In this document: piece after piece, positions 52,281 to 53,010 of the stretch
How the letters are laid out: the number at the start of each line of letters is the position of its first letter
Position numbering within the stretch: the first letter of the stretch is position 1
NCBI GenBank assembly: GCA_944369075.1
Contig: CALVXK010000002.1
Span: 1 to 53,010, forward strand
Reading direction: 5' to 3'
DNA: 53,010 nt
Origin: an uncultured Bacilli bacterium
Lineage (GTDB): Bacteria; Bacillota_I; Bacilli_A; RFN20; CAG-826
Program-made: the position numbers and the translations under genes
The notes under the pieces: model-generated
Told to the model about the DNA's origin: nothing
The model's input: only the letters and a program-made list of their open reading frames with translations
Database searches by the model: none

Positions 52281-53010
52281 ATGAAAATTAAAGTATATCC
52301 AATTACTTCCGTCTTAAGTTCTGGTACTGCAAAAGCAGTTGTTCAAACTAGAGACGAACTTTTAAGCAAGCTTCACGATTTAACAAACAATGAATTTGTT
52401 ATTGTTGATTCAGTAAGTGAACTCAATAAAGATGATGGTTCTTTATCACTCATCTTCATTCAAAGTGGAGGCAGTGAAGGCAAATTTTTAGAAATTTATG
52501 ATCAACTCAAAGAACCATATTATTTATTAACATTAGGCTCAAACAATTCTTTAGCTGCATCGATGGAAATTTTAACCTACCTTAAAGCACATGGTAAAAA
52601 AGGTGAAATTTTACATGGTGATATTAACTATATTGCTCAAAGAATTAGAGACATCGTCAACTTAGAATATCAACCAGATAAATTAGGTGTAGTTGGTAGG
52701 CCAAGTGACTGGTTAATCGCTTCTCACGAACTAAACCATGAAACTTTATTAAACAAATTTAATATTGAACTTGTAAATATTGATATCAATGAAGTTATTA
52801 ACGACGCTTTAAGCAGAACAGATGATCTTAACGAAGATATGTTTAAAGCTACTTTTGATCACGAAGAATTAAAAAGAGCATACCATGTTTATAAAGCATT
52901 AGTTAATGTAATTAATAAATACAATTTAAAAGGTATTACAATTAGATGTTTTGATTTAATTTCATCAAAACTTAAAACAACTGCATGCTTAGCTTTATCA
53001 TTATTTAACG
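52281..53010 (+). CDS. Fucose-isomerase-like protein, truncated by the window end
   Basis: At least 243 codons open to the end of the window. The fold looks like the L-fucose/arabinose isomerase N-terminal family (COG2407-like): SLIFIQSGGSEGKFLEIY, then PYYLLTLGSNNSLAASMEI, the HG(D) turn ILHGDI, and KLGVVGRPSDWLIAS. The N-terminal DxxR-type sugar motifs of a true isomerase cannot be confirmed because the C-terminal half with catalytic residues is missing. AAGGGAGA lies ten bases before the ATG. Alternative: non-isomerase paralogue of unknown role. Confidence 0.65.
   Translation, partial: MKIKVYPITSVLSSGTAKAVVQTRDELLSKLHDLTNNEFVIVDSVSELNKDDGSLSLIFIQSGGSEGKFLEIYDQLKEPYYLLTLGSNNSLAASMEILTYLKAHGKKGEILHGDINYIAQRIRDIVNLEYQPDKLGVVGRPSDWLIASHELNHETLLNKFNIELVNIDINEVINDALSRTDDLNEDMFKATFDHEELKRAYHVYKALVNVINKYNLKGITIRCFDLISSKLKTTACLALSLFN

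Noticed and set aside
1..53010. CRISPR arrays, insertion sequences, tRNA or rRNA genes
   Set aside because: No regularly spaced repeats, transposase frames, terminal inverted repeats, cloverleaf-like segments or rRNA signatures were recognised on either strand.

Overview
The window is AT-rich, gene-dense chromosomal DNA from a low-GC Gram-positive lineage (Bacilli/Mollicutes-like). The mix of genes resembles uncultured gut groups such as RF39-type Mollicutes or Erysipelotrichia relatives; this is inference from gene content and synteny, not a taxonomic result. UGA serves as a stop codon (exonuclease gene ending 6125; flippase gene ending 28133), so the mycoplasma UGA=Trp code is not used. No rRNA, tRNA, insertion sequence, prophage or CRISPR array was seen, and no gene-free stretch exceeds 300 bases.

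Layout. 1-2.9 kb: two unrecognised genes, a HAD phosphatase and long-form HPF. 3-5.3 kb: metK behind an S-box (SAM) riboswitch, a TSCPD protein and PduL phosphotransacylase. 5.4-10.6 kb: DNA maintenance genes (DEDDh exonuclease, recU, nth, dnaD, hup) plus der and cmk; this echoes Bacillus subtilis order (cmk-der-hbs; dnaD-nth-ponA-recU) with ponA missing. 10.7-11.8 kb: ferredoxin and a riboflavin ECF S-component under an FMN riboswitch. 11.8-16 kb: mnmG-rsmG-parA-parB. 16-20.7 kb: a complete sufCDSUB operon. 20.9-25.2 kb: two large tandem lipoproteins, the first with a parvulin-like core, and a HIT protein. 25.2-29.6 kb: YhaM, RecX, a GT4 glycosyltransferase and a flippase-like protein. 29.6-34 kb: a heterodimeric ABC exporter and a GNAT. 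34-41.7 kb: a P2-type ATPase behind a manganese (yybP-ykoY) riboswitch, a 1060-residue sugar transporter-GH2 glycosidase fusion, and NAD(P)HX repair. 41.8-53 kb: asnA, NfnB/NfnA, hemolysin III, nitroreductase, pyruvate:ferredoxin oxidoreductase, an ABC-F ATPase and a truncated fucose-isomerase-like gene.

How they fit. A fermentative iron-sulfur metabolism is visible: PFOR makes acetyl-CoA and reduced ferredoxin, PduL can turn acetyl-CoA into acetyl-phosphate, NfnAB can exchange electrons between ferredoxin, NADH and NADPH, and SUF supplies the clusters. Three metabolite- or metal-sensing riboswitches (SAM, FMN, Mn) each begin within a few bases of a predicted transcription start.

Most notable: the transporter-glycosidase fusion with both catalytic glutamates intact; the Mn riboswitch that reassigns an apparent calcium ATPase; parS-like palindromes around a ParB whose CTP-pocket motifs are altered; and a group of genes with no Shine-Dalgarno sequence in which a -10 box lies so close to the ATG that leaderless transcripts are predicted.
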